Of a DNA stretch of 64,000 nucleotides, positions 39,751 to 53,900 are shown piece after piece (position 1 is the stretch's first letter; each line of letters opens with the position of its first letter). The notes below the pieces were generated by a model. The model did no database searches. It was not told the origin of the DNA and saw nothing but the letters and a program-made list of their open reading frames with translations. The stretch comes from Protonemura montana (lineage: Eukaryota > Arthropoda > Insecta > Plecoptera > Nemouridae), in contig CANOQG010000002.1 in assembly GCA_947568835.1 (NCBI GenBank), positions 861,001 through 925,000 of the forward strand, written 5' to 3'. Position numbers and translations under genes: made by a program.

Positions 39751-42674
39751 TTAATATGGTTTTCTTTGGAACTGTATGGTATTGTATAGTACTTCATGGT
39801 GTTATATGGTAGTCTATGTTATTCTATGGTATTCTATGGTATTCTATGGAGTTATAAGGTATTTTATGATATTGTTTGGTATTCTATGATATTTTTGGGT
39901 ATTGTATTGTATTCTATGATATTCTATGGAATTGGATGGTATTCTATGGTATTCTATGGATTTGAATAGTATTCTATGGTATTTTATGGAGTTCTATAGT
40001 ATTCTATGATATTGTAAGGTATACTATGGTATTCTATGGTATACTATGGTATTCTATGGTATTCTATGAGATGGTATGGTATTCTATGGTATTCTATGGA
40101 ATGCTCTGGTATTCTATGATATTCTATGGTATTCTATGGTATTCTATCGTATTCTATGGTATTCCATGGTATTCTATGGTATTCTTTGGTATTCTATTGA
40201 TTTCTATTGTATTCTATGATATTGTATGGTATTGTATGGTATTGTATGGAGTTCTATGGTATTATATGGTATTCTATGGAATTCTATGGTATTCTATGGT
40301 ATACTATGGTATTCTTTGGTATTCTATGGTAGTCTATGGTATTATATGGTATTTTGTGGTATTTTATGGTATTCTATGGTATTCTATAGAATTCTATGGC
40401 ATTCTATGGTATTGTATGGTATACTATAGTATTCTATGGTATACTATGGTATACTTAGATATTTTATGGTATTTTATGGTATTTTATGGTATTCTATGGT
40501 ATTCTATGGTATTCTATGGAGTGCTATGGTACGCTATGGTATTCTATGGAGTGCTATGGTATTCTATGATATTCTATGATATTTTAGGGTGTGGTATGGT
40601 ATTCTATGGTATTCTATAGATAACTATGGTATTCTATGGTATTCTATGGTATTCTAAAGTATTCTATTAATTTCGATTGTATTCTTTGGTATTGTATGCT
40701 ATTGTATGGAGTTATATGGTATTATATGGTATTATATGGTATTCCATGGTATTCTATGGGAACTATGGTATTCTATGGTAATCTATGGTATTCAATGGTA
40801 TTCTATGTATTCATTGGTATTCTATGGTATTCTATGGTATTCAATGGAATTCTATGGTATTGTATGGTATTCTATGTCATACTTTGGTATTCTATGGTAT
40901 TCTATAGTATTCTATGGTGTTCTATGGTATTCTATGGTATTCTCTTGTAGAATATAGTATTCTTTGGTATTCTTTGGTATTCTATGGTATTCTATGGTAT
41001 TCTATGGTATTCTAAAGTATTCTATGGTATTCTATGGTTTTCTATGGTATTCTATGGTATTCTTTGATATTCTATGGTATTCTATGGTATTCTTTGGTAT
41101 TCTATGGTATTTTATGGTATGGTATGGTAATCTTTGGTATTCTATGGTATTGTATGGTATTGTATGTTATTCTATTGTATTGTTTGGTATTCTTTGGTGT
41201 TCTTTTGTATTATATGATATTTTTTTGTATTCTTTGGTATTCTATGGAGTTCTATGATATTTGTTGGTATTCTATGGTATTCTATGGTGTTCTATGGTAT
41301 TTTATGGTATTCTATGGTATTCTTTGGTATTGTATGGTATTCTTTGGTATTCTATGGTATTCTATGGTATTCTATGGAGTTCTATGGTACTCTATGGTAT
41401 TCTATGGAGTGCTATGGTATTCTATGATATTCTATCTTATTCTATGGTATTCTATGGAGTTGTATGGTATTGTATGGAGTTATATGGTATTATATGGTAT
41501 TCTATGGTAAACTATGGTATTCTATGGTATTCTATGATATTCTATGGTATTTTATTGTATTCTATGACATTCTATGCTATTCTATTGTATTTTATGGCAT
41601 TCTATGGTATTTTATGATATTCTATGGTATTCTATGGAGTGCTATGGTATTCAATGGAGTGATATGGTATTCTATAATATTGTATGGTATTGTATGCTAT
41701 TGTATGGTATTGTATGGTACTGTATGGTATTTTATGGAGTTCTATGGTATTCTATGGTATTGTTTGGTATTCTATGGTGTTATATGGTATTGTATGGTAT
41801 TGTATTGTATTATATGGTATTTTATGGAGTTTAATGGTATTCTATGGTATTCTATTGTATATTATGGTATTCTATGGTATTCTTTGGTATTCTATGGTAT
41901 TCTATGGTATTCTATGGTATTCTATGGTATGCTATGGTATGCTATGGTATTCTTTGGTATTATAAGGTATTGTATGGTATTGTATGGTATTCTATTGTAT
42001 TGTTTGGTATTCTTTGGTGTTCTTTTGTATGCTATGATATTTTTTGGTATTCTATGGTATTCTATGGTGTTCTATGATATTTTATGGTATTCTATTGTAT
42101 TCTATGGTGTTCTATGGTATTATATGGTATTATATGGTATTGTATGGTATTCAATGGTATTCAATGGTATTCTATGGTATATTTTGGTTTTGTTTGAAAG
42201 TGTATGGTATTTAATGTTTTTGGATGGTTTTCTATAAAATTTTATGGGTTTCTTTGATATAATATGCTCTCTATGGTATTTGGAGGTATTCGATAGTATT
42301 ATTTGCTATCCTAGGATGTTGCATGGAATGGTATAGTATTCCATATGTTCTTATGGGTTTCTATATTATTTTATGGTATTTTTTGGTATCCTCTGGTATT
42401 TTATGAGTTTCAATGGATTTCTATGGTATAAGAAGATACTTTATGGTGTTGCTAGGAATTGAATGGTATTCTATTGTACTGTATGGTATTGTATGGTATT
42501 GTATGGTATTCTAGGTACTCTTTGGTATTGTATGATATTGTTTGGTATTTTATGAGTTTGTTTGGTATTATATGGGTTCGTTTGGTATTTTATGGCATTT
42601 TATGGTATTGTATTGTATTGAATGGAATTTTATGGTTTTCTTAGGGTTTCTTTGGTATTGAATGGTTTTCTATC
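39751..42674. repeat. Decamer satellite (N4)
   Basis: About 2.9 kb. Long stretches follow the same order of variant decamers as N3, with losses of whole decamers. Confidence 0.95.
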
Positions 42675-42725
42675 AAAGACTCGAGACACGTTAAAACCAA
42701 AATGCCCACTCCCTCAAAATCGTAA

Positions 42726-42770
42726 GGTGCCGTTAGGCATCGGGTACTGCTAGTTAACCTTATATAAAAG
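42726..42770 (+). other. Unit junction N4|N5
   Basis: GGCATC hairpin, CTAG at 42750-42753, then TTAACC and TATATAAAAG. Confidence 0.85.
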
Positions 42771-43496
42771 CCTTAATTTGCGATGTTCAACTTTTTAGTT
42801 TGTGGGTATATGGGTGGGTGGATGGCTGGGATGTAACCGGCCGCTCTACTGGTTATGGAAATTGCGAAATGCGACTCAAAACGTACGGAAATGGGCTAGA
42901 ATTTTTCAGAATTAACTTTTCCATTGGCAGGCGACATTTTCACAGCGATTTAAAATCGTTTTCATGGTGAAAAGTTGCTAAATATGACGGCAAGATATCT
43001 CAGAGCCAGGCGATGCAACTCGATTTTTTAAATTCTTTTAATACTCAAGTTTTCTAGCCTCGAGCTCCACGGTGATTTTTCATGCATTCGTAATAAAGTT
43101 GTTGATGTAATTGAGCGAAAACACATTCAATTGCGATCGTTTTACGTGAAAAAGAATAAATTTTGCTAATAAACTGACAGCTTTGATCAATTGTTTGCTT
43201 TTTTGACACCACGGCAAGGTGTACGAAATCGTGAATGTATCTTTTCGGCAGTGCATTCAGGAAATTCAAACGTCAAATTTAAACGTCAAAGTCAACGTCA
43301 ATGTCAAATTCAATTTCAAAATCCCCGAAACTGAACTGAAAACGTGTGAAATTGGCTTCTATTGTTCAAATACAGTTTAACATCCCGCCACGTCTTTTTC
43401 ACGATGATTTAAAAGATTTTTAGTATAGTAAAGTATCAAAAATATTGTTGGTGTTCGGCTATCAAGATACAAAAGAGTCACATGATTGATCTCGAC
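42754..43496 (+). other. 5' leader of N5
   Basis: Common leader followed by the N2-type segment ending in CTCGACATTGTATGG, where the satellite starts. No gene seen. Confidence 0.8.
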
Positions 43497-46400
43497 ATTG
43501 TATGGTATTGTATATGATTGTATTATACTGCATGGTATTGTATGGTATTGTATGGTATTGTATGGTATTGTTTGGTATTTTATTGTTATGTATGGTATTC
43601 TTTGGTATTGGATGTTTTTGGATGGTATTTAATATTATTGTTTGATATTGTATGGTATTGAATGAAAATGTATGGTATTCTTTATTATTCGACAGTATTC
43701 TATGGTATTCTATGGTATTCTATGGAATTCTATGGTATTCTATGGTGTTCTATGGTGTTCTATGGTGTTATATGGTGTTCTATGGTGTTCTATGGTATTC
43801 TATGGTATTGTATGGTATTTTATGGTATTCTATAATATTCTATGAATTTCTATGGTATTCTATGGTATTGTATGGTATTGTATGGTATTGTATGGTATTC
43901 TAAGGTATTTTTTGGTATTCTATGGTGTTCTATGGTGTTCAATGGTGTTCTTTGGTGTTCTATGGTATTCTATGATATTGTATGGTATTCTATGGAGTTA
44001 TATGGTATTCTATGATATTGTATGGTATTCTATGATCTTCTATGGTATTCTATGGTATTCAATGGTATTCCATGGTATTTTATAATATTCTACGGAGTTC
44101 TAGGGTATTATATGGAGTTAATGGTATTCTATGGTGTTCTATGGTGTTCTATGGTGTTTTATGGTATTTTTTTGTGTTCTATGGTGTTCTATGGTATACC
44201 ATGGTATTCTATGGTATTCTTTTGTGTTCTATGGTATTCTTTGGTGTTCTTTGGTATTCTATGGTATTCTATGGTATTCTATGGTATTTTATAATTTTCT
44301 ATGGTATTCTATGGAGTTCTATGGTATTCTATGATATTGTATGGTATTCTATGGTATTCTATGGTATTCTTTGGTATTCTATGGAGTTCTATAGTATTCT
44401 ATTATAAACTATGGTATTCTATAGAGTTCTTTGGTATTCTATGATATTCTATGGTATTCTATGGTCTTCTATGGTATTCAATGGAGTTCTATGGTATTCA
44501 ATGGAGTGCTATAATATTATATGGAGTTAATGGTATTCTATGGTATTCTATGGTATTCTATGGTATTCTTTAATATTCTAAGAATTTCTATGGTAGTCTA
44601 TGGTATTGTATGGTATTGTATGGTATTGTATGGTATTCTAAGGTATTCTTTGGTATTCTATGGTGTTCTATGGTTTTCTATGGTGTTCTTTGGTGTTCTA
44701 TGGTATTCTATGGTATTTTATGGTATTCTATGGAGTTATATGGTATTCTATGATATTGTATGGTATTCTATGATCTTCTACGGTATTCTATGGTATTTTA
44801 TGGTATTCTTTTGTATAATATAATGTAATATGGTATTCTATGGTATTCTTTGGTATGCGTTGGTATTCAATGGTATTCCATGGTATTTTATAATATTCTA
44901 CGGAGTTCTAGGGTATTATATGGAGTTAATGTTATTCTATGGTTTTCTATGGTGTTCTATGGTGTTTTATGGTATTCTTTTGTGTTCTATGGTGTTCTAT
45001 GGTATACTTTGGTATTCTTTGGTGTTCCATAGTGTTCTTTGGTGTGCTATGGTATTCTATGGTATTCTATTGTGTTCTATGGTATTCTTTGGTGTTCTAT
45101 GGTATTCTATGGTATTATATGGTATTCTATGGTATTCTATGGTATTCTATGGTATTCTATAGTATTTTATAATGTTCTATGGTATTCTATGGAGTTATAT
45201 GGTATTCTATGGTATTCAATGGAGTTCTATGGTATTCAATGGAGTTCTATAATATTATATGGAGTTAATGGTATTCTATGGTGTTCTATGGTGTTTTATG
45301 GTATTCTATTGTGTTTTATGGTGTTCTATGGTGTTCTATGGTATTCAATGGTATTCTATGGTGTTCTATGGTGTGCTATGGTATTCTATTGTGTTCTATG
45401 GTATTCTTTTGTGTTATATGGTATTCTATGGTAATCTATGGAATTCTATGGTATTCTATGGTGTTCTATGGTGTTTTATGGTATTCTATTGTGTTCTATG
45501 GTGTTCTATGGTGTTCTATGGTGTTCTATGGTATTCAATGGTATTCTATGGTATTTTATGGTATTTTATGGTATTCTATGGAGTTCTATGGTATTCTATG
45601 ATATTGTATGGTATTCCATGGTATTCTTTGGTATTATTTAGAGTTCTTTGGTATTCTATGATATTCTATGGTATTCTATGATATTCTGTGGTATTCTTTG
45701 GTATTCTATGGTAATCTATGGAGTTCTATGGTATTCTATGAGGTTCTATGGTATTCTATGGCATTCTTTGGCATTCTATGGTATTCTATGGTATTCTATG
45801 GAGTTCTATGGAATTCTATGGTTTTCTATGGTATTCTGTTGTAATCTAAGAATTCTATGGTATTCTATGGTATTCTATGGTATTCTAAGGTATTTTATGG
45901 TATTATATGGTATTCTATGGTATTCTATGGTATTCTTTGGTATTCTTATGTATTCTTTGGTATTCTATGGTATTCTTTAGTATTCTATGGTATTCCAAGG
46001 TATTCTATGGAGTTCTATGGTATTCTTTGATATTGTATGCTATTCTATGGTATTCTATGGTTTTCTATTATATATTATGGTATTCTATGGTATTCTATGG
46101 TATTCTATGGTATTCTATGGTTTTCTATTATATATTATGGTATTCTATGGTAATCCATGGTATTCTTTGGTATTCTAAGGTATTCTTTGGTATTCTATTG
46201 TATTCTTTAGTATTCTTTGGTATTCTATGGAATTCTATGATATTGTATGGCATTGTATGGTATTCTATGGTATTCTATAGTATTCTTTGATATTGTATGG
46301 TATTCTTTGGTATTTTATGGAATTCTATGATATTGTATGGTATTCTATGGTATTCTATGGTTTTATATGGTATTCTATGGTATTGTATTGTATTCTATGG

Positions 46401-46917
46401 TATTCTATGGTATTCTATGGTATTCTATGGTATTGTTTGGTTTTGTTTGGAAGTGTATGGTATTAAATGTTTTTGGATGGTATTCTATGAAATTTTATGG
46501 GTTTCTTTGATATAATATGGTTCTCTATGGTATTTGGAGGTATTCGATAGTATCATTTGGTATCCTATGATGTTGTATGGAATGGTATGGTATTCCATAT
46601 GTTCCTATGGGTTTCTATATTATTTTATGGTATTTTTTGGTATCCTCTGGTATTTTATGAGTTTTAATGGTTTTCTATGGTTTAAGAAGATACTTTATGG
46701 TGTTGTTAGGAATTGAATGGTATTTGATGATACAGTTTGGTATTTTTAGGTATTCTATGGTATTGTATGGTATTCTAGGTCCCCTTTGGTATTGTATGAT
46801 ATTGTTTGGTATTTTATGGGTTTGTTTGGTATTTTATGGCGTTTTATGGTATTTTATTGTATTGAATGGAATTTTATGGTTTTCTTAGGGTTTCTTTGGT
46901 ATTGAATGGTTTTCTAT
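43497..46917. repeat. Decamer satellite (N5)
   Basis: About 3.4 kb, rich in TGTTCTATGG and AGTTCTATGG variants. A block around ATATGGAGTTAATGG recurs at about 44110, 44520, 44921 and 45258, giving higher-order periods of roughly 340-410 bp. Confidence 0.95.
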
Positions 46918-46972
46918 CAAAGAAAACTCGAGACACGTTTAAACCAAAATGCCCACTCCCTCAAAATCGTAA

Positions 46973-47017
46973 GGTGCCGTTAGGCATCGGGTACTGCTAG
47001 TTAACCTTATATAAAAG
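46973..47017 (+). other. Unit junction N5|A4
   Basis: GGCATC hairpin, CTAG at 46997-47000, then TTAACC and TATATAAAAG. Confidence 0.85.
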
Positions 47018-48337
47018 CTTTAAAATGTGATGTTCAACTTTTTAGTTTGTGGGTGGATGGCTGGCTGGGTGGGTGGCTGGCTGGGATGTAACCGGCCGCT
47101 CTACTGGTTATAGAAATTGCGAAATTCGACTAAAAACGTACGGAAATGGGCTAGAATTTTTCAGAATTAACTTTTACATTGGCGTGCGACATTTTCACAG
47201 CGATTAAAAATCGTTTTCATGGTGAAAAGTTGCTAAATATGACGGCAAGATATCTCGGAGCCAGGCGATGCAGCTCGATTTGATAACTCTTTTAATACTG
47301 AAGTTTGTCTAACCTCGAGCTTTGCGGTGATTTTTTATGCATTCGTAATAAAGTTGTTGATGTAATTGAGCGAAAACACATTCAATTGCGATCGTTTTAC
47401 GTGAAAAAGAATTAATTTTGCTAATAAACTGACAGCTTTGATCAATTGTTTGCTATTTTGACACCACAGCAAGGTGTACGAAATCGTGAATGTATCTTCT
47501 CAGCAGTGGATCATCAGGCCAAATTAAATGTCAAAATGGGTTGAAATGTCAAACTATCTACTAAAACCCCTTTGTTTCTGGCGAAAATCGGTCAAAAACG
47601 ACAGGAAATGGTTATAATTTGTACATGATTTCGAAGCATTATATGAAACGCGACATTTTTAAGGTGAGTTGATGGCATACGGCGATTTGACAGGATTCCA
47701 AATGCCACTTTATATGAAACAGGTAGGTAAGGAAAAAGTTTGACTCTTTACAGGCGTGAAAATTGTATTTTTATTGCACATTTTGTGTTCAATTGAATTT
47801 CTATAGTTTAATTGTGTTTCATAAAGGTATAAACATCTTGCCGATTTAAGCCGAAATTGTTCAAATACGATGCGTATTATTCAACCCCAGCCTAGACAAA
47901 ATTCCACCACCAATTTCAAACGGAAATGATATTTCCGAGTTTTATGCAAATCACCTGTGGGTTAACTTTCCATTGCCAGCAACCTAAGCATGGAATATGG
48001 ATTTCTTAACAACCAAACTATACTAAACATGTTTTTTAGAGATTATTCCGACAAATCTTGATTTTGAGTGACAGATCGCAAAAACAGGTGAAAATTCTTT
48101 TGCATCGACGTAAGAAGCCGTGAAAAAAATTATAATTTTCAAGACTGTCGTGAATTAGCAACAGGTTTTCAAACGCAAAGTGTTTAGTGAGAACATTTTT
48201 ATTTAAATTTGTGTTTTTTTTACCGCGCAAATACGTAATTGGTACCTATATCAAGGTACCTATTAATTGTTTTGAATGCGAAAAACAATGCATTCACAAT
48301 TTCTTTGGCAATTTTAAAGGCTGTCCTGAACATTTGG
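47001..48337 (+). other. 5' leader of A4
   Basis: Same plan as the A3 leader but with a single copy of the ATTCAACCCCAGCCTAGACA block, and an extra segment (AATACGTAATTGGTACC to AACAATGCATTC) before the pentamer array that is shared with A5 and absent from A3. Confidence 0.75.
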
Positions 48338-49265
48338 CATAGCATAGCACAGCAAAGCATAGCATAGCATAGCAAAGCATAGCATAGCATAGCAAAGCAT
48401 AGCATAGCATAGCAAAGCATAGCATAGCATAGCATAGCTTATCAAAGCATAGCATAGCAAAGCAAAGCATATCATAGCAAAGCATAGCATAGCAAAGCAA
48501 AGCAAAGCAAAGCATAGCATAGCATAGCATAGCATACCAAAGCATTGCATAGCATAGCAAAGCATAGCATAGCATAGCATAGCAAAGCATAGCATAGCAA
48601 AGCAAAGCATAGCATAGCATAGCATAGCATAGCATAGCAAAGCATTGCATAGCATAGCAAAGCATAGCATAGCATAGCATAGCAAAGCATAGCATAGCAT
48701 AGCAAAGCATAGCATAGCATAGCATAGCAAAGCATAGCATAGCATAGCATAGCAAAGCATAGCAAAGCATAGCATAGCAAAGCATAGCAAAGCATAGCAT
48801 AGCATAGCATAGCAAAGCATAGCAAAGCAAAGCAAAGCATAGCATAGCATAGCATAGCATAGCATAGCATAGCATAGCATAGCAAAGCATTGCATAGCAT
48901 AGCAAAGCATAGCATAGCAAAGCATAGCATAGCATAGCATAGCATAGCATAGCATAGCATAGCAAAGCATATCATAGCAAAGCATAGCATAGCAAAGCAT
49001 AGCAAAGCATAGCAAAGCATAGCATAGAATAGCATAGCATAGCTTATCAAAGCATAGCATAGCAAAGCAAAGCACATCATAGCAAAGCATAGCATAGCAA
49101 AGCAAAGCAAAGCATAGCAAAGCATAGCATAGCATAGCATAGCATAGCAAAGCATAGCATAGCATAGCAAAGCATAGCAAAGCAAAGCAAAGCATAGCAT
49201 AGCAAAGCATAGCATAACATAACATAGCATAGCATAGCATAGCATAGAATAACAAAGCATAGCAA
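48338..49265. repeat. ATAGC/AAAGC pentamer array (A4)
   Basis: About 925 bp. ATAGC and AAAGC units alternate irregularly. A segment with AGCTTATCAAAGCATAGC occurs near 48438 and 49042, about 605 bp apart, suggesting a higher-order duplication. Minus-strand frames up to 313 codons are artefacts. Confidence 0.95.
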
Positions 49266-49356
49266 TCTGACTTTAATGCAAATCACCTGTGGGTTTAATT
49301 TCTATTGCTAGCAACCTAAGCATGGAATACGGATTTTACAGGTTTTATATCTAGAG

Positions 49357-49753
49357 CTCTATTCAGGTTATTTGAGATCAGCTGGCTGGATCCTATGCTC
49401 TATCCAGGTTATTTGAGATCAGCTGGCTGGATCCTATGTTCTATCCAGGTTATTTGAGATCAGCTGGCTGGATCCTATGCTCTATCCAGGTTATTTGAGA
49501 TCAGCTGGCTGGATCCTATGCTCTATCCAGGTTATTTGAGATCAGCTGACTGGATCCTATGCTCTATCCAGGTTATTTGAGATCAGCTGACTGGATCCTA
49601 TGCTCTATCCAGGTTATTTGAGATCAGCTGGCTGGATCCTATGGTCTATCCAGGTTATTTGAGATTAGCTGGCTGGATCCTATGCTCTATCCAGGTTATT
49701 TGAGATCAGCTGGCTGGATCCTATGCTCTATCCAGGTTATTTGAGATCAGCTG
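49357..49753. repeat. 41-bp minisatellite, about 9.7 copies (A4)
   Basis: Exact 41-bp spacing (for example 49398 to 49439). A few units carry CAGCTGACTGG instead of CAGCTGGCTGG. Confidence 0.93.
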
Positions 49754-49829
49754 TTAGTATCTTTACATCTATTGGGCAATGGGCTTTAATAATGCCTTCT
49801 GAATGTACATTAAAAGATATATTTTAAAA

Positions 49830-50040
49830 AGAAATATATCCCAGGTCTGAGGACCTAGGTAATGGACAAGGGCCATATTTGAGTAATGATCTGGCCATCG
49901 GGCATGCCCGCAGAGCATAGGGTAGCTACTGGTGAAGAGGCAAAATGCTTATTTAAATCGAAAAGGCCAAAAACTATATTTTCTTATTCATTTTCTTAGT
50001 TCTTTGGGTGGTGGTCCCATAAAAGGCTTTAAAAAGGCAC
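49830..50040 (+). repeat. G and T blocks upstream of promoter (A4)
   Basis: Counterpart of 24990-25175. Confidence 0.55.
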
Positions 50041-50189
50041 AGGTGCATATTTTGTGTTCAATTGTGTTTCTTTAATGAGTTTTCAGATAAATTTAGTAGT
50101 GATTTAACGCGTAATTAATTAGTTAACCTCTAAAGACACATTATTATGATCACTGACCACAATAATTTGACTTCTGGCTTCATTCATTT

Positions 50190-50448
50190 ACAGCGTGTAG
50201 CATCGACAGCTTCTTATGGCACGTAATTTAAATCGTCGCGCGTGGTGTTCAAGTTTGAATTTACGTGACGTCATTTTACGTAGCGGGTTGTTGGTTACCG
50301 CTTTTTGATCGGCATCTACGCTCGGCAATTAGTCACACTCCCAAAGCTCGCCAACCGCCATTTGCTAAAGCAGTTAGTCTAGCATGAGAGTGTGGATTAC
50401 CTACACGGCGAAACACTCTTGTGGGGAAGAATTTCGTCGCTATTCAAG
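50190..50448 (+). promoter_or_regulatory. Rep/Hel upstream region of A4: CRE, YY1-like site, uORF
   Basis: CRE at 50266-50273, AACCGCCATTTG at about 50353, and a 22-codon upstream frame starting at 50384 with its TAA at 50450-50452 overlapping the donor-like GTAATC. Confidence 0.5.
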
Positions 50449-50944
50449 GTAATCTTATTTCAGATTTAATTTGCATGTCACAATATCCAGTAATAGTCAA
50501 CCACTGATATCATCAAGTGATTCAATTATTTATAGTGATTTTATAGCGTTTAGCTTCTTAATTATTAAAATTATCGTTCATCATCAAGACTGGAAAGCAT
50601 ACATTTTGCCCGTCTTGTGGATATTTCCATGACGTCATTTTTACGTAACATGATGCAATCGCTCGACGCGATTCTCATCCCCCTCCCCAACCCTCCCATG
50701 CCCACCGTTCCAACAATTAGAAGTGTGTTCAACATGGCGTCCAAGCTCGCATTCGAAGCAAATTAGCATATTTCTTTGTAAAGAAACTGAAGTGATTGTT
50801 GTGCATATTAAAGCATACATTTAGCCTGGCATGATATTTGCGTGAGGTCATTTTTATTGAACATGGCGGTCGGTTCGTGCTCAACCATTCCCGCGTCAGC
50901 TCGGCTACGCTAGGCATTACTAAAGCCTCGCTTTCTTTACACAG
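50449..50944 (+). other. Possible 5'UTR intron (A4)
   Basis: Donor-like site at 50449 and acceptor CTTTCTTTACACAG ending at 50944. Contains a second CRE (50630-50637) and AACATGGCGG (about 50860), a close match to the YY1 core. Confidence 0.45.
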
Positions 50945-53900
50945 ATGCCACCTAAGAAGCGTGTAAATCTGACGTCTCGGAAGGGCGGGAAAGGTGCAAC
51001 GGCAAGAGCGGAGAGCGCGGCGGCGAGGAAAAGGGCTGCTGCTGACGAGAGAGCGAGGACGAGAGAGACGGCCGAGCGCGCCGACCATCAGGCGACTGCT
51101 AGCCCGTCGACGTCGACGCTTGACGAGCAGCGTCCTTTTCTTTCCGCTATTCTCGAAGAAGCCCCGGTGAGTGTCTTAAAGCATGATTCATTATTAGAAC
51201 AGGCCGCCCCCGCTTCTCTTCCAGCTTTTTATGATCAACCCTCTACAAGCCGCTATATGCATTCCTTTCCCGACAATGTGCCATCTGTGCTCCCATCCCT
51301 TGACCAGACCCAGATCCTGGAAAATTCAGTTGGCCAGCTACAAGAGGACAAGAAAGTGCAAGTAGCAGCAAACGAACGGAGTGCCCGACTAGCGGAAAAA
51401 GCTAGAAATGCTCGCCAGCGCAGAAAGGCTGAGGATGAGGCCCAGCGTCTTCTGCGTCTGGCCCAGGTTGCCGAGTCGAAGCGTCGACGACTAGACGAAG
51501 CTTCTGAGGGACGACGCCTACAGCTTCTTGCTGAAAAGGCTGAGTCTGAGCGCCTCCGCTTGGCAAAATGTACCGAAGAACAGCGCCTTCAGCGACTGGC
51601 CCTTAAGGCAGAGGCAGAGCGTCGCCGCTTGAGTGACGAAGCTGACCAACAGCGCCTTCAGCGACTAGCCCTTAAGGCAGAAACAAAGCGTTGCCGCTTG
51701 AGTGACGAAGCTGACGAACAGCGCCTTCAGCGACTGGCCCTTAAGGCAGAGTCAAAGCGTCGCCGTTTGAGTAACGAAGCTGACGAACAGCGTCTTCAGC
51801 GATTGGCCCTTAAGGCAGAGGCAGAGCGTCATCGCTTGAGTCACGAAGCTGACGAACAGCGCCTTCAGCGACTAGCCCTTAAGGCAGAGGCAGAGCGTCA
51901 TCGTTTGAGTGACGAAGCTGACGAACAGCGCCTTCAGCGATTGGCCCTTAAGGCAGAGGCAGAGCGTCATCGCTTGAGTGACGAAGCTGACCAACAGCGC
52001 CTTCAGCGACTAGCCCTTAAGGCAGAGTCAAAGCGTCGCCACTTGAGTGACGAATCTGAGAAACAGCGCCTTCAGCGATTAAGCCAGAAGGCAGTTCAAA
52101 CGCAGTCTGAAAGGCAGCATGAGACTCCAGAGGCGCGCGAGAGCCGTATAGTCGCCGCGCGGGAGCGATCTCAGCAGCGTCGAAATGCCGAGACCAGGGA
52201 TAAGCTCGCGGCGTTCGAAGTGGAAGTCTCTCAGCGCGCTGAGGAGGAGGCGTCTCAACGCGCCCAAGAGGCTGAACTAGAGCAAAGCCAGCGAGTCGCG
52301 GTCGAGGCTATTGACGTGGCAGACGATCAGTTCGAACCTGATCTTGCTCCAGTGAACCTTCATCCTTTCCACTTGGAGGCTGCACGGCAAGACGTCGCTG
52401 ACGTCGCCCTATTTCACTGCGGCAGCATGGACGAAGTATGCAGGGTGTGCGGCGCTCTGTACTTCACAGGAGAGCGTCCATCTGACAAAATTTACAAACT
52501 CTGTTGTCACTCGGGCAACGTAATCCTCGAGCCTCTCCTCGCGTATCCCGATTTAATGCATGCGTTGCTGACCGGAGATCATTGCGAGTCTAAGAACTTC
52601 CGCAAAAACATCCGGTCGTACAACAGTTCGCTCTCCTTCGCTTCAGTCGGAGTTAAGACGGACATCCCCCAGGGCCGTGGCACATACTGTTTTCGTGTCC
52701 ATGGCAACATCCAGCATAGGATCGGCCATATGGGGCAGGCGGTGCAGAAGCCCCTCTATTCGCACCTGTACTTTCTTGACGCGGAACAAGCGAAGACGCA
52801 TCGAATGGACAGGCGCCAGAATGCTAATCTGCTACCCAACCTGCTTCATGAGCTGGACTCGCTGGTTCGCGAAATAAATCCTTTTGCCCAAGGGCTTAAA
52901 ACGTTAGGTCAGGTGGAGGCCGACGACAGGATCCGTGCAGCTGCCGAGGGGCGACCCGAGGTCATGGCCGAACTGCGTTTCGTGGATGACCGACGGCGGC
53001 TGTACGAAAATCCTACGGCCCACGAGGTGGCCGTTGTCTATCAGAGCGTTGACGGTGGCATGCCTCCTCTAGGACGTGATATTCGTATCCATACTCGTGG
53101 CGGATTTATTGAGCAGCTGTCTGTCCTGTCGCCCAACACGGATCCGCTCAGCTACGTGCTGTTGTTCCCGCGTGGAGAACCCGGCTGGCAACGAGGTATG
53201 CCGCACACCAGGCAATCTAAGCACAGCGTCGTCACTCTAATGGAGTTTTATAGCCATCGACTCCACGAGCGTGTCGGCGCCTTCCATCCAGTGCTGCACG
53301 CCGGCAAGCTGACGCAGCAGTTTATGGTAGACGCCTATATCAAGGTTGAGGGCAATCGCCTTGAGTTCGTCATCAGGAACCAGAAAACGCTGCGCGCCGA
53401 ACTCTACAGTGGGCTCATGGACCACTTGGCGAACCGTGCTGAGCGGCAGGGCTGCAATGTCGGGAAGATGGTGATTCTGCCTTCCAGTTTCATCGGAAGC
53501 CCCAGGCATTGCCAGCAGCTATATCAAGACGCTATGAGTATCGTCACCAAGTTTGGAAAACCCGATCTTTTCCTTACTATGACGTGTAATCCGAAGTGGC
53601 CTGAGATTCAGACGAGCCTAGCGGCGTACGAAAGGGCAGAAGACCGACCCGATCTCACCGCGCGAGTATTCCAACTTAAACTCAAGGAGCTCATGTCTGA
53701 TCTCACCAAGAGGCACGTGCTGGGCGTTCCCATGGCTCACTTCCACGTGATCGAGTTCCAAAAACGTGGACTCCCTCACGCTCACATCCTGGTAATCCTT
53801 CGCGACGAGGACAAGATCCGCACTCCCGAGGAGGTAGACGCACTTATCTGTGCCGAGTTGCCCGATCCGGTGACCGAGGAGAGACTGCACAAGGTCATCG

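Larger units (their letters stand above)
38480..42753 (+). mobile_element. Helitron unit N4, non-autonomous
   Basis: About 4.27 kb. Leader 38480-39750, decamer satellite 39751-42674, N-type end. Sister of N3 throughout the leader. In the degenerate satellite tail it lacks a short piece present in N1 and N3 (around TATAGTTTGACATT). Confidence 0.88.
42754..47000 (+). mobile_element. Helitron unit N5, non-autonomous
   Basis: About 4.25 kb. Leader 42754-43496 matches N2, satellite 43497-46917, degenerate tail matches N1, N3 and N4, then the N-type end with CTAG at 46997-47000. N5 thus joins an N2-like left part to an N3/N4-like right part. Confidence 0.88.

Noticed and set aside
48314-49255. Minus-strand frames of the MLCYA type in the pentamer arrays
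   Set aside because: Same artefact: GCTAT repeats contain no stop in these phases.
48338-49265. CRISPR-like regular spacing
   Set aside because: The arrays are pure short tandem repeats with no unique spacers, in a eukaryotic transposon.
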